Source: Nocardioides sp. YR527 (lineage in GTDB: Bacteria; Actinomycetota; Actinomycetes; Propionibacteriales; Nocardioidaceae). From it: a stretch of 64,000 bases of DNA. The notes beneath the pieces were generated by a model, which ran no database searches, was not told the DNA's origin, and was given only the letters and a program-made list of their open reading frames with translations. Below, piece by piece: positions 1 through 9,905 of the stretch. The stretch spans positions 372,001 through 436,000 of the forward strand of contig NZ_FNFN01000006.1 in assembly GCF_900101045.1 (NCBI RefSeq), read 5' to 3'. How positions within the stretch are numbered: the first letter of the stretch is position 1; the number at the start of each line of letters is the position of its first letter. A program made the translations under genes and the position numbers.

Positions 1-118
1 TGTGCCAACCGCGCTGCGGTCCGCCGGCACCGCGCCCGGCGCTCCCTGACCGCCCCCTGATCGGCGCTGTGAGGTCGAGTCGCTGACGGCTGGGGCGGAC
101 CCGGGGCACACTGGCCCC

Positions 119-1069
119 ATGAAGTCCGTGTCCGACGGAGGCCGTCCTGAGCTGCGGGTGCGCCTTGCCGCCGAGGCCGCGAGCGTGCCTGGTGCGCGCA
201 GATTCGTCACCGACGGGCTCGTGGAGTGGGGTCGTGAGCATCTCGTCGACGATGCCGCCCTGTGCATCACCGAGATGGCGGCGAACTCAGCCCTGCACAG
301 CGGCAGCCCCTATATGCACATCCGTCTGTGCGACCTCGAACCGGCGGTGCGGCTCAGCGTCGAGGACGACGGTGCCTTGATCCCGCTCCCAGCCGTCGCC
401 CCACCTCCTGTCCAGAGCCAGGGCACCACCGGGCGCGGGCTTGCGATCGTCTCGGTGCTGGCGAAGTCGTGGGGGATCGAGGAGCATGTCGACGGGCGAC
501 GGATCTGGGCCGAGATCGCCGGCGACGGCGTCGAGCACGACGTACGACCGCCCACGGTGAGGTACGGCGAGAAGGCGATGCCGGAGCCCGTCGCCCTTCC
601 CACGGACTGGGTCACCGTGCGACTGCCTGCCTGCCCGGTGCAGCTGGGGCTCCAGATCGACCAGCGGCTCGACGATCTGGTCCGTGAGCTCCAGCTCATC
701 GACTCCGAGGACGGCCCGACCCCGCCGCGCGAGCTCGGCGAACTCATCGAGCGGCTGGTGACCCGGCCGGCCTTCGCACGTCACATGGGTCGTCGGATCG
801 CTCTGGACGCAGCCGCGGCGGGGCTGGAGTACGTCGACATCGAGATGACCCTTCCCCGCGAGATGGGCCCCATGCTGCGAGAGCTGCTGGCTGCCGACAA
901 CCTGGCCGACGAGATCAGCGAGACCCACCAGCTGCTCACCCTGCGCTCCACGCCGGAGATGGTGTCGCTGCGGACCTGGTTCACCGAGAGCATCGTCGGT
1001 CAGGCGGAGAAGGACGCCGACCCGGTGCCGTACGACGAGTGGGTGCAGGCGAACGGCGAGCCCGGGTGA
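119..1069 (+). CDS. RsbW/SpoIIAB-like ATP-binding regulatory protein
   Basis: The N-terminal 130 residues form a HATPase_c_2 domain of the anti-sigma-factor kinase type. The N-box is EMAANSALHSG (E52, N56), the G1 box is VEDDG (about 81-85) and the G2 box is TGRGLAIV (about 104-111). Members of this fold bind sigma factors or anti-anti-sigma proteins in the cytosol and often phosphorylate the latter. The C-terminal 180 residues (about 140-316) are helical, acidic and not recognised; such ATPase domains are often followed by a signalling partner domain. No STAS or PP2C gene adjoins it, so its partner is unknown. The ATG at 119 is the first in-frame start. I see nothing else in bases 1-118. Confidence 0.8.
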   Translation: MKSVSDGGRPELRVRLAAEAASVPGARRFVTDGLVEWGREHLVDDAALCITEMAANSALHSGSPYMHIRLCDLEPAVRLSVEDDGALIPLPAVAPPPVQSQGTTGRGLAIVSVLAKSWGIEEHVDGRRIWAEIAGDGVEHDVRPPTVRYGEKAMPEPVALPTDWVTVRLPACPVQLGLQIDQRLDDLVRELQLIDSEDGPTPPRELGELIERLVTRPAFARHMGRRIALDAAAAGLEYVDIEMTLPREMGPMLRELLAADNLADEISETHQLLTLRSTPEMVSLRTWFTESIVGQAEKDADPVPYDEWVQANGEPG

Positions 1070-1317
1070 GGGTGAGCCCCAGGAGGAACTCGATCTGCAG
1101 GGCGGGTCTCGACCGGCTCGACCACTAGCGGGGGTGGGTTCGATGAACCGTCGATGAACCCGTGATGAAGGCATGTAGGGAAGCCTTCCGAGTGGTCAAG
1201 TTGGGGTCTTTTCGCTGCCTAGAATCCTGCGGTCACCGGCCAACCGGGGCACCGGCGAGACGTGTTCTCGGCGTTCGGGGGATCGTCACGGTTAAGTACT
1301 TTTGAGGACCCCACCAC

Positions 1318-2403
1318 ATGCCTTCGACCCTGCTGTCGTTCCCCTACTACCGGAGCAACCCCTACCTCACGATGCTCACCGTGGCACCGCGGGCGGCGGG
1401 CTGGGACGTGGTCGAGGGAGTGCAGGGGCTGCACCGGCTCGAGGCTCGTGCGGGGCACATGGGGCGGGGCGACGTGCTCCACGTCCACTGGACCTCGCCG
1501 GTGACCGCCGGTTGCGAGAGCCTCGAGGAGGCCTGGGCCAACGCCGCGCGGTTCGAGGACGTGCTGAGCGGTCTGCGCGACCGTGGCGCCGACGTGCTGT
1601 GGACGGTGCACAACTCGATCGCCCACGAGGCCGACTACGTCGATGTCGAGCTTGCGGTCGCCAAGGCGCTGGCGAGCTACGCGACCCGGATCATCCAGCT
1701 CAACCCGGCCACCGTCGAGGAGACCGCCGCCTACTACGCGCTCCCGCCGGACAAGGTCGTCGACCTGCCGCACTCGTCCTACCTCGGCGTCTATCCCGAC
1801 GGTGGCGACGACGCCGCCTCGCGCGAGCGCATCGGGGTCCCGCAGGGAGTGCCGACGGTCGGCTTCATCGGTCAGATCCGGGCGTACAAGGGCCTCGACG
1901 TCCTGTGCCGGGCGGTCGAGATCGCCGCTGAGCAGGTGCCCGACCTGACCTTCGTCGTGGCCGGCAAGGTGGTGCCTGCCGCAGACGTGGAGACGGTCGA
2001 GGAGATGCTCTCGGCGCCGAACATCGTCAAGCGGCTCGGGTTCGTCGAGACCGCCGACTTCTCCGACTGGATGCGGGCCAGCGACGTGGTGGCGCTGCCG
2101 TACCGCCGCATCCTCAACTCCGGCTCGCTGCTGGCCGCCGGCACCTTCGGCCGCACCGCCCTCATCCCCGAGGACACCCCGGTCGCGCGGCAGTTCGCCG
2201 ACCAGCCGTGGGTGGTGACGTACGCCCCGGAGCCCGATGAGCCGGTTGCGCTGGCGGCGGCGATCCTGGAGGCCCTCGACGGGCAGGAGTCGCGGCATCG
2301 AGCCGCTCACGAGTTCACACGCACGTACACGCCCTACGACATGTCGCGGGACTACCTGCGGCTGCTCGACGGGCTGGGCCACGACGGGAAGGACGCCCGA
2401 TGA
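1318..2403 (+). CDS. Glycosyltransferase, GT4/GT-B type
   Basis: This 361-residue cytosolic protein resembles GT-B retaining glycosyltransferases. An N-terminal acceptor half contains DVLHVHWTSP. A C-terminal nucleotide-sugar half contains GFIGQIRAYKGLDVL (about 182-196) and LPYRRILNSGSL (about 260-271). The related families transfer sugars from GDP- or UDP-donors in exopolysaccharide and cell-wall glycan assembly; substrate cannot be read from sequence. Its stop overlaps the start of the next glycosyltransferase by 4 bases (ATGA), so the two are translationally coupled. The 248-base gap upstream holds a TAGAAT hexamer near 1219 that could be a -10 element, without a convincing -35. Confidence 0.82.
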   Translation: MPSTLLSFPYYRSNPYLTMLTVAPRAAGWDVVEGVQGLHRLEARAGHMGRGDVLHVHWTSPVTAGCESLEEAWANAARFEDVLSGLRDRGADVLWTVHNSIAHEADYVDVELAVAKALASYATRIIQLNPATVEETAAYYALPPDKVVDLPHSSYLGVYPDGGDDAASRERIGVPQGVPTVGFIGQIRAYKGLDVLCRAVEIAAEQVPDLTFVVAGKVVPAADVETVEEMLSAPNIVKRLGFVETADFSDWMRASDVVALPYRRILNSGSLLAAGTFGRTALIPEDTPVARQFADQPWVVTYAPEPDEPVALAAAILEALDGQESRHRAAHEFTRTYTPYDMSRDYLRLLDGLGHDGKDAR

Positions 2404-4130
2404 CCACGCCCGAGCTCTCCGTCGTCGTCCCGACGCACGATGTCGGCCTGTGGGTCGGGGACCTGCTCTCCTCGATCCTCGAGGACCAGTCCACGCCTGC
2501 CGATCCGGTGGACCTGGAGGTCATCGTCGTCGATGACGCCTCGGCCGACGACACGTTCGAGATCGTCGAGGCGTACGCCGCCCGCGACCCGCGCCTGCGG
2601 GTGGTCCGCTCGCCCGGCAAGGGCGGGGGACAGGCGCGCAACCACGGGGTCTCGCTGGCGCGGGGACGCTTCCTCGCGTTCGCGGACGGTGACGACCTGG
2701 TGCCCCGTGGGGCGTACGCCGCGATGCTGCGCAAGACCCGGGAGACCGGCTCGGACATGGTCGTCGGCCGGTTCTTCAAGCTCTTCAGCGACCGGGTCTG
2801 GTGGCCGGTGCGGGCGTGGCCGGCCTTCGACGAGGAGCGCACCCTGGTGAGGCTGGCCGACGCGCCGTCGGCGCTGCGCAACCGGGCCTGCTGGAACCGG
2901 GTCTTCCGGCGCGACTTCTGGGACTCCGCCCGGATCGAGTTCCCCGACGCCTCGCGGTCCAACGACATCGAGCCGATGGTGCACGCGCTGACCACGGCCC
3001 GCTTCGACATCGTGACCGAGACGGTCTACGTCTACCGTGACCGGCCCGGGCCGGGGTCGATGACGGCGAAGTCGCACTCCCCGGCGGGGATCATCAGCTA
3101 CCTCGAGCAGGAGCTGCGCTGCGCCCGCCGGATCGTCGCGCTCGGCGACCCGGAGGTGCGCGCGGAGTATGCCTCGCTGATCTTCGACGCCGACGGCTGG
3201 ATGGCGATCGTGCGCGCGCTGCGCGGCATGGCCGTGATCGACCCGGTGGCGCTCGAGCCGGCGCGGGCGCTGATCGCAGAGCTGGTCGGGCTCTTCGACG
3301 ACGGCGTGGTCGACGACCTGGAGCGCGACAAACGGTGGGGTTGGCGGCTGGTCGTCTCGGGTCAGTGGGCCACCGCCGCCCGGCTGATCGGCGACGACGT
3401 CCGTTGGGGCGACCGGAGCGTCGCCGACGTCCTGGAGACGCTGCAGCTGATCGCCGACAGCGGCGTGGTGCCGCTGCGTACGCTCCAGCGGCCGCTTGTC
3501 AACGCCGTCGCGTCGATCTCGCTGGGCGACGAGACGCTGGTCGCGGACGACCTCGCCGACATGGTGCTCAAGCACCGCGACCTGTTCACCGCGGTCGCCG
3601 AGGCGGTCGCAGCGGAGGAGGAGGCGCCGGTCTGGCGGCTGGCTCGGATCATGGCCGCCCTCGACGACGGCCCCGAGCTGCTGCGCCAGGTGGTCTCGGG
3701 CGCGACCGATCCGGTGACAGCCACCTCGCTCTCGCTCGTGGACGGGCGTGCGCACCTGAAGCTGGCACACACGATGGTGGGCGCCGAGCGGCTCCGCGTG
3801 GTGTTCCTCCACGACCGCCGACGCCGAGCCCTGGACTACACCGCCGCCGAGCTCGCCTCCGGGCAGCTCGAGGTGGCCCTGCCGACCGCCGCCCTCTCGG
3901 GCGGTCGCTGGCGGGTCCGGTTCGAGGGCCGCGACGCGCTGGGTGACTTCGACGGGCCGGTCATCATCCACGAGGACGTCATCGGCGAGCGGATCGGCGA
4001 GCGCGCCCAGATCGTCCAGCTCGACGGCCGCCCGCGCCACGGGATCGAGATCCCGCTGACGTTCGGTGAACGGGGCGTCCGCAAGGCCCGCCGGGTGGCG
4101 GGCCGGATCGTCCGCAGGGTGCGCCGGTGA
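2400..4130 (+). CDS. Glycosyltransferase family 2 protein
   Basis: The first 220 residues are a GT-A fold of family GT2. They include VVPTHDVGLWV near the N-terminus, VVDDASADDT, and the metal-binding motif FADGDD near residue 95. The remaining 350 residues are an uncharacterised C-terminal extension common in actinobacterial cell-surface glycosyltransferases, such as teichoic-acid-like polymer enzymes. It is probably cytosolic, using nucleotide-sugar donors. It overlaps both neighbours by 4 bases, which makes genes 1318-6190 a three-gene transcription unit for a decorated surface glycan. Acceptor and sugar are unknown. Confidence 0.85.
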   Translation: MTTPELSVVVPTHDVGLWVGDLLSSILEDQSTPADPVDLEVIVVDDASADDTFEIVEAYAARDPRLRVVRSPGKGGGQARNHGVSLARGRFLAFADGDDLVPRGAYAAMLRKTRETGSDMVVGRFFKLFSDRVWWPVRAWPAFDEERTLVRLADAPSALRNRACWNRVFRRDFWDSARIEFPDASRSNDIEPMVHALTTARFDIVTETVYVYRDRPGPGSMTAKSHSPAGIISYLEQELRCARRIVALGDPEVRAEYASLIFDADGWMAIVRALRGMAVIDPVALEPARALIAELVGLFDDGVVDDLERDKRWGWRLVVSGQWATAARLIGDDVRWGDRSVADVLETLQLIADSGVVPLRTLQRPLVNAVASISLGDETLVADDLADMVLKHRDLFTAVAEAVAAEEEAPVWRLARIMAALDDGPELLRQVVSGATDPVTATSLSLVDGRAHLKLAHTMVGAERLRVVFLHDRRRRALDYTAAELASGQLEVALPTAALSGGRWRVRFEGRDALGDFDGPVIIHEDVIGERIGERAQIVQLDGRPRHGIEIPLTFGERGVRKARRVAGRIVRRVRR

Positions 4131-6190
4131 CCGCAACCGCCGTCGCACCCGCCACGGCCGAGCACGCCACGCCGGTGCGGGACAAGCGGCCGGAGATCCA
4201 GGCGCTGCGTACCGCTGCGGTGCTGGGGGTCGTGCTCTTCCACCTGTGGCCGGGGGCGATCCGCGGCGGGTACGCCGGGGTGGACGTCTTCTTCGTCATC
4301 TCGGGATTCCTGATCACCTCCCACCTGGTGCGGGAGGCCGCCAAGCCCGGCGGGGTGCGGCTGGGCGCCTTCTGGGCCCGCCGGATCCGTCGGCTGCTGC
4401 CGGCGGCGCTGCTGGTGCTCGTGTGCGGTGCGGTGGCGACGTACGTCCTGGTGCCGGAGGCCCTGTGGCAGCAGTTCCTGCGGGAGACGGTCGCGGCCGC
4501 CTTCTACGTGGAGAACTGGCAGCTGTCCTGGGCCGCGGTCGACTACCTCGCCGCCGAGGACCCGCCCTCGCCCGCGCAGCACTACTGGTCGCTCTCGGTG
4601 GAGGAGCAGTTCTACGTCCTGTGGCCGCTGCTCATCGTCGCGGCCGCGTTCCTCACCCGGCGCCGGGCCGAGCTGCGGCTCCCGGCGATCCGGGCGATCA
4701 TCGCCGCGGTCCTCGTGGCCAGCTTCGCGGCGTCGGTCCTCATCACCGCGACCGACGGGGCCTCCGCGTACTTCGTGACCCACACCCGCGCCTGGGAGTT
4801 CGCCGTCGGCGGCCTCCTGGCCGTGCTGCCGGTCTCGCTGAGCCGGGCACCCGCGCGGTGGGCGGGGCCGGCCGCGGCAGTCGGCTGGATCGGGCTGCTC
4901 GGTGCGCTGATCCTCTTCCGCGAGTCGCTGCCGTTCCCGGGCTGGGTGGCGTTGCTGCCGGTCCTCGGCACCGCCCTGGTCATCTGGGCGGGCGCGGTGC
5001 GCGGCGCCGGTGCAGCAGTCGTCGGCAACCCGGTCGTGCAGTGGGTCGGGACGGTCTCCTACTCGCTCTACCTGTGGCACTGGCCGCTCGTCGTCGTGGT
5101 CCCGACGACCGGTCCGGTGCTCGGCACCTGGCTGCGCGAGCCGCTGATCCTGCTGGTCACCCTCGGGCTCTCGGCGCTCTCCTATCGGTTCGTGGAGACG
5201 CCGTTCCGCACCGGGCGGGTCCTGGGGACATCGATGCGGGCCTACCTCTTCGCCATCGTCGGGATGGTGCTGGTCGCCGCCGTCGCCGTGCCCGGGATCG
5301 TCCACGGCCGCAACCTGGTCGAGCAGAGCCGGGAGCAGGCGAACGCGCTGGCCTCGGGTGACGTCGCGTGCTTCGGTGCGTCGGCGCTCCTGGAGTCCTG
5401 CGAGAACCCGGAGCTCGACGGGGTGCTGCTGCCCGCCCCGATCGCCCGCAAGGACGACACCGGCACCGCCTATGACTGCTATCTCACCGAGCGCCGGACC
5501 TACGCCGCCGACGCCCGCCCCCAGGTCTGCCACCTCGGCTCGACCGAGCCCGACGCGCTCCGCGTCGCTCTGGTCGGCGACTCCCACGCGGCCTCGCTGA
5601 TTCCCGGTCTGTCCCGGATCGCGAAGGACTCGGGATGGTCGGTCGACGTGATGGTCGCCAACGGCGGCGGCCTGGTCGCGCCCGAGGCCGGCGACGAGCG
5701 CCGTGCCTACCGGGAGGCGCTGCTCGCCCGGCTCACCGGCGAGGAGGCGTACGACGTCGTGCTGGTCACCCAGCGGCGCAGCCCGTCCCTGGCGGCCGGT
5801 GAGCCCGACCCGGTCGTCGACCGGCTCGTCGGGGCCTGGCGGCCGGTGATGAAGCGGGGCACGAAGGTCGTCGCGCTCGCCGACAACCCCATGGTGACCT
5901 CCGAGGCGATGACCTGCCTCGACGGCGCCGAGTCGTTCGCGGAGGCGTCGGCGTGCGAGATGACCCGCCAGGAGGCGTACGCCACCTCCGACCCGCTCCC
6001 CGAAGCCGTCCGTCGAGCCGGCGCCGGGGCCTCGCTGGTCGACCTGTCCGCCGCCTACTGCACGGACGATCGGTGCCCGCTGGTGATCGGCCACGTGCTG
6101 GCCTACCGCGACCAGACCCACATCACCGCGACCTTCTCCAAGACGCTGGCGCCCCACCTGGTCGAGGCCGTCGAGGAGTCACTCTCCTAG
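4127..6190 (+). CDS. OafA/YrhL-type membrane acyltransferase with C-terminal SGNH domain
   Basis: This is an integral membrane O-acyltransferase (Acyltransf_3 family). About ten hydrophobic segments occupy residues 25-400, with the conserved catalytic region VLFHLWP, the family block GYAGVDVFFVISGFLI and SVEEQFYVLWPL. A soluble SGNH-hydrolase-like domain follows, with GDSHAAS near residue 484 and the C-terminal D-x-x-H block DQTHIT near residue 662. Two-domain proteins of this type O-acetylate extracellular polysaccharide, lipopolysaccharide or peptidoglycan, taking acyl groups from cytoplasmic acyl-CoA. The start overlaps the GT2 gene by 4 bases, so it most likely acetylates the glycan made by the preceding two enzymes. 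Length (687 residues) is normal for the family. Confidence 0.9.
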   Translation: MTATAVAPATAEHATPVRDKRPEIQALRTAAVLGVVLFHLWPGAIRGGYAGVDVFFVISGFLITSHLVREAAKPGGVRLGAFWARRIRRLLPAALLVLVCGAVATYVLVPEALWQQFLRETVAAAFYVENWQLSWAAVDYLAAEDPPSPAQHYWSLSVEEQFYVLWPLLIVAAAFLTRRRAELRLPAIRAIIAAVLVASFAASVLITATDGASAYFVTHTRAWEFAVGGLLAVLPVSLSRAPARWAGPAAAVGWIGLLGALILFRESLPFPGWVALLPVLGTALVIWAGAVRGAGAAVVGNPVVQWVGTVSYSLYLWHWPLVVVVPTTGPVLGTWLREPLILLVTLGLSALSYRFVETPFRTGRVLGTSMRAYLFAIVGMVLVAAVAVPGIVHGRNLVEQSREQANALASGDVACFGASALLESCENPELDGVLLPAPIARKDDTGTAYDCYLTERRTYAADARPQVCHLGSTEPDALRVALVGDSHAASLIPGLSRIAKDSGWSVDVMVANGGGLVAPEAGDERRAYREALLARLTGEEAYDVVLVTQRRSPSLAAGEPDPVVDRLVGAWRPVMKRGTKVVALADNPMVTSEAMTCLDGAESFAEASACEMTRQEAYATSDPLPEAVRRAGAGASLVDLSAAYCTDDRCPLVIGHVLAYRDQTHITATFSKTLAPHLVEAVEESLS

Positions 6191-6201
6191 GATCAGCGGC
6201 G

Positions 6202-6654
6202 ATGAGCACTCCTGACCGCAAGGCCCCGACCCGCGCCGACTACGTGCACTGGCGCACGATCACCACCCGCTGGCGCGACGACGACGCCTACGGTCACCTC
6301 AACAACGCGACCTACTACGAGTACTTCGACACCGCCGTCAACGCCTACCTCTTCGAGACGACCGGTGTGAACGTGCGGAAGCTGCCGAAGATCGGGATCG
6401 TCGCGGAGACCTCGTGCCGCTACCTGCGCGAGATCGGGTTCCCCGAGCCCGTCGAGGCCGGCCTGGTCGTCGACAAGGTCGGGAGCTCGTCGGTCATCTA
6501 CCGCATCGGGCTCTTCCAGGGGCCGGGCGAGGAGGCCGCCGCCGAGGGCCGGTTCGTGCACGTCTACGTCGACAACACCGACCCGTCGCGGCCGGTGACG
6601 CCGATGCCGGACGAGATCCGGGAGGCGGTCATGCCGCTGTGGCGGCAGAACTGA
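6202..6654 (+). CDS. Acyl-CoA thioesterase, 4HBT hotdog fold
   Basis: A 150-residue single hotdog-fold protein. TRWRDDDAYGHLNNATYYEYFDTA carries the D-x-x-G-H-x-N-N signature of the 4-hydroxybenzoyl-CoA thioesterase family, whose Asp is catalytic. It probably hydrolyses an acyl-CoA in the cytosol. It begins 11 bases after the acyltransferase stop, so it is likely cotranscribed, but no direct role in glycan acylation is shown. The chosen ATG at 6202 gives a normal family length; a much longer in-frame opening upstream runs inside the acyltransferase gene and is not coding. Confidence 0.85.
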   Translation: MSTPDRKAPTRADYVHWRTITTRWRDDDAYGHLNNATYYEYFDTAVNAYLFETTGVNVRKLPKIGIVAETSCRYLREIGFPEPVEAGLVVDKVGSSSVIYRIGLFQGPGEEAAAEGRFVHVYVDNTDPSRPVTPMPDEIREAVMPLWRQN

Positions 6655-6758
6655 CCGTGCTTGGCTAAACCTTGCGTGGCACCATTCACCGTTGCCGTGC
6701 ACTGTGACAGGCTGATCCACCGTCGTAGCACGATCTAGAGCGTCTTGGGGGACCTTTA

Positions 6759-9700
6759 GTGGACGAAGAGTTGAAGCGCATCGCACGTGGTGGCCTGCGC
6801 CGGGGGCGAGACCTTGCTCGCAAGGTCTATAACGACTCGCCCCTCTACAGCCGGGCCGACGACGTACGTCTGCTCGTCGACTGCCCGCTGTTCGACCATG
6901 AGTGGTACGCCGAGCAGGTCGGCCAGCGTCTCGACCGCAAGCGGGCCGCCCGGCACTATCTGGAGCAGGACCCGGCCAAGCCGCTGGCACAGCCCAGCCC
7001 GCTCTTCGACCCGGAGTTCTTCGTCGCGCGGCTGACCCCGCGGCTGCGCAAGCAGATGGGGGACCAGGACCCGTTCCTCCACTGGCTGCGCGCCGAGCTC
7101 TGGCTGCAGCCGACCCACCCGCTCTTCGACACCGACGGCTACACCGAACGGCGCAGGACCGAGAACTTCTACGGCGGCGCGATCGGTCACTACGTCGACC
7201 GCGGCGCCCGCAACGGACGCCGCGCCAACGACTGGATGGAGCAGGTCGACGGCCGGTTCCCCGACCTGCGTGACTGGATCCGGGACCGGCACGCGGAGTG
7301 GCAGGCCCGGCAGGGCGGTCCGAAGACCTGGCGGCCGGCCATCGACAGCGGCCCGGCGATCCCGGCCGCCCCGGCCGGTCGTGAGCCGGTCGGGACGGTC
7401 ACCGTCGTCGTCGACCTCGGTTCCTCCGACGAGCTCGCCCGGGCGACGATGGAAAGCGTCGCCGCCCAGACCGGGGTGAGCACCGAGATCATCGTCATCG
7501 ACCGCGGGCTGACCCCGTCGGTCGCCGACTTCATCCCCGGCGCGCAGGTGGTGCTCGGCGACCCGGACCGTGGCGAGCCCGGCGTGGTCGCGGCGTTCGC
7601 GCAGGCCGGCGGCGACTTCGTCGCCTACGTCGCCGGGGGAGAGGTCTGGAGGCCCGGTCGTCTCGCGCGGCTGGTCTCGGTGGCCGAGGCGGCAGGCAGG
7701 CCGCTGGTCGCCGACGTGCTGGAGCGCCCGTGGCAGGCCGAGCAGCGGTTCGCCGTCGACGTACCTCCGCTCTCGCCTGGACCCGACGTGCCCGGTCCGC
7801 TGATGCGGACCCTGCTCTCGCGGCTGCTGATCTCGGCGCCGCTGCTGGCCGAGGTCGGCGGTCCCCGCGACGACATCGGCTTCGGCTGGGCCTACGACCT
7901 CGCGCTGCGGCTGACCTCCGAGGCGACCGTCGAGCTCGTGCCCGAGGTCGGTGTCGAGCGGCGTCAGGGCATCAACCCGCGCCGGCCGCGCCAGGACCGG
8001 CTCGCGCTCGACCCCCACGACCTGGAGTCGTGGGAGGACGTCGTACGCAACCGGACCTTCGTCGACTGGGCAGCTCTCGGCTCGCACACCCCCGACCCGG
8101 ACGTGGTCTCGGTCGTCATCCCCACCTACGACGACTCGCTGCTGACCGTGGGCGCGGTCGAGGCCGTGATGGAGCACGGCGCGGGGGAGAAGCGGCTCGA
8201 GGTCGTGGTCTGGGACAACGGCTCCTCGGACCGCGTCTCGGCGGTGCTCGACTCGCTGCCGCTGCGGTTCCCCGAGGTGAAGGTGGTGCACAGCACCGTC
8301 AACCACAACTTCGCGCTCGGCAACAACCTCGCCATCCCGTACGTCACCGGGGAGACCGTGGTCTTCCTCAACAACGACACCACGGCGCTGGCCGGCTGGC
8401 TCTCGCCGCTGGTCGACGCGCTCGCCGACCCCGAGGTGCTCGCGGTGCAGCCGCTGCTGCTCTACCCGAGCGGGTCGGTGCAGTCGGCAGGGGTCGTCTT
8501 CCCGCCCTACGGCGGGCTGCCCTACAACATGCTCGCCGAGTATCCGCCCGAGGATGCCGCCGGCCTCGAGGGCCATCCGTTCTCGGCGCTCACGGGTGCG
8601 GCGCTGGTGATGCGCTACCGCGACGTGGTCGCGCTGAAGGGCTTCGACCCGATCTTCACCAACGGCATGGAGGACGTCGACCTGTGCCACCGGCTCGCCG
8701 GGCTACGTCCGGGCTCCTTCCGGGTCGTGACCACCTCGGAGGTCGTCCACCACGAGTCGAAGTCGAAGGGCCGCTTCGCCCGCGCCCCGCGCAACCGGCT
8801 GATCTACCTCGACCGCTGGGTCGGGCGCACCGAGCCTCGCGACGACGTGGCCGCCTGGGCGGCCTGCGGCTACCAGGTCGTCGGCCGGGCCGCGGCCGGG
8901 GACCCGACCGGTCCTGCGAAGACGTACGCCGCCACCCGCCCGATCCTCGCGCCTCTACCGCGCACCTCGGTGATCGAGGGTGTGCCCCAGTTGCGCTGGT
9001 CGATCAAGATCTCCGCGCCCGGAGCACCGGAGGGCGAGCGGTGGGGGGATACCCACTTCGCCCGCGCGCTGGCCCGCTCGCTGCGCAAGCTCGGCCAGTC
9101 GGCGGTCGTCGACCACCACTACGAGTGGGAGCGGCCGAGCGCGCTCGACGACGATGTCGTGGTCACCCTGCGCGGCCTCTCGCGCTACTTCCCCGCGCCC
9201 GACGGCCGGATCAACATCGGCTGGGTGATCTCGCACCCCGACGCGGTGACCCGCGCCGAGGCGGCCTCGTTCGACCGGCTGCTGGCGGCCGGTCCGATCT
9301 GGGCCGAGCGGATGTCGGCGCGATGGGGGATCCGCATCGACCCGCTGCTGCAGGCCACCGACCCAGAGCTCTTCAACCCCGACCGGGCGCTGCCCGACTC
9401 CGGTCACCCGGTGCTCTTCGTCGGCACCTCACGTGACGTCGAGCGCCCGATCATCCACGACGCCGTCGCGGGCGGGCTGCCGCTGTCGGTCTACGGTCAC
9501 GGCTGGGAGCCCTACATCCCGCGCCACTACGTCAAGGCCCAGCACATGTCCAACACCCGGCTCGGTGCCGAATACCGGGCCGCCGGCGTCGTGCTCAACG
9601 ACCACTGGGCCGACATGCGCGACTACGGCTTCATCTCCAACCGGCTCTTCGACGCCGTCGCCTCCGGTGCCCGGGTCATCTCCGACGACGTCGTCGGCCT

Positions 9701-9905
9701 CCGCGACGTCTTCGGCGACACGGTGCAGGTCTACGAGACCCCCGAAGACCTGGTGAAGTGGTCCTCGATGCCCGACCCCTCGGTCGTCTTCGGCACCGAC
9801 GAGCACATTCGCGCCGAGGCCGCCCGCATCCACCGCGACCACGGCTTCGACGCCCGCGCCCGCTCCCTCCTCGACATCGCGCTCGAGGAGCGCGCCAAGC
9901 ACTAG
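6759..9905 (+). CDS. Large multidomain glycosyltransferase (N-terminal repeat region, GT2, C-terminal GT-B-like domain)
   Basis: A 1048-residue protein that starts at GTG 6759. Residues about 30-190 contain repeated short blocks of the form PLFDHEWY, PLFDPEFF and PLFDTDGY, known from N-termini of rhamnan/teichoic-type glycosyltransferases. Residues about 200-410 resemble a weak GT2-like fold. Residues about 445-690 are a clear GT2 domain (VVIPTYDDS, VWDNGSSD, FLNNDTTAL, EDVDLCHR). Residues about 745-1048 resemble the CgeB/Glyco_trans_1_2 type (LFVGTSRD, LSVYGHGW, SNRLFDAVASGARVIS). The architecture suggests several sugar additions by one polypeptide on a surface glycan, consistent with the neighbouring glycosyltransferases and acyltransferase. 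Specificity is unknown. Confidence 0.85.
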   Translation: MDEELKRIARGGLRRGRDLARKVYNDSPLYSRADDVRLLVDCPLFDHEWYAEQVGQRLDRKRAARHYLEQDPAKPLAQPSPLFDPEFFVARLTPRLRKQMGDQDPFLHWLRAELWLQPTHPLFDTDGYTERRRTENFYGGAIGHYVDRGARNGRRANDWMEQVDGRFPDLRDWIRDRHAEWQARQGGPKTWRPAIDSGPAIPAAPAGREPVGTVTVVVDLGSSDELARATMESVAAQTGVSTEIIVIDRGLTPSVADFIPGAQVVLGDPDRGEPGVVAAFAQAGGDFVAYVAGGEVWRPGRLARLVSVAEAAGRPLVADVLERPWQAEQRFAVDVPPLSPGPDVPGPLMRTLLSRLLISAPLLAEVGGPRDDIGFGWAYDLALRLTSEATVELVPEVGVERRQGINPRRPRQDRLALDPHDLESWEDVVRNRTFVDWAALGSHTPDPDVVSVVIPTYDDSLLTVGAVEAVMEHGAGEKRLEVVVWDNGSSDRVSAVLDSLPLRFPEVKVVHSTVNHNFALGNNLAIPYVTGETVVFLNNDTTALAGWLSPLVDALADPEVLAVQPLLLYPSGSVQSAGVVFPPYGGLPYNMLAEYPPEDAAGLEGHPFSALTGAALVMRYRDVVALKGFDPIFTNGMEDVDLCHRLAGLRPGSFRVVTTSEVVHHESKSKGRFARAPRNRLIYLDRWVGRTEPRDDVAAWAACGYQVVGRAAAGDPTGPAKTYAATRPILAPLPRTSVIEGVPQLRWSIKISAPGAPEGERWGDTHFARALARSLRKLGQSAVVDHHYEWERPSALDDDVVVTLRGLSRYFPAPDGRINIGWVISHPDAVTRAEAASFDRLLAAGPIWAERMSARWGIRIDPLLQATDPELFNPDRALPDSGHPVLFVGTSRDVERPIIHDAVAGGLPLSVYGHGWEPYIPRHYVKAQHMSNTRLGAEYRAAGVVLNDHWADMRDYGFISNRLFDAVASGARVISDDVVGLRDVFGDTVQVYETPEDLVKWSSMPDPSVVFGTDEHIRAEAARIHRDHGFDARARSLLDIALEERAKH

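Noticed and set aside
1197..1223. Promoter before the GT4 gene
   Set aside because: TAGAAT is a good -10-like hexamer, but no -35 element occurs at 16-18 bases, so I did not list it as a feature.
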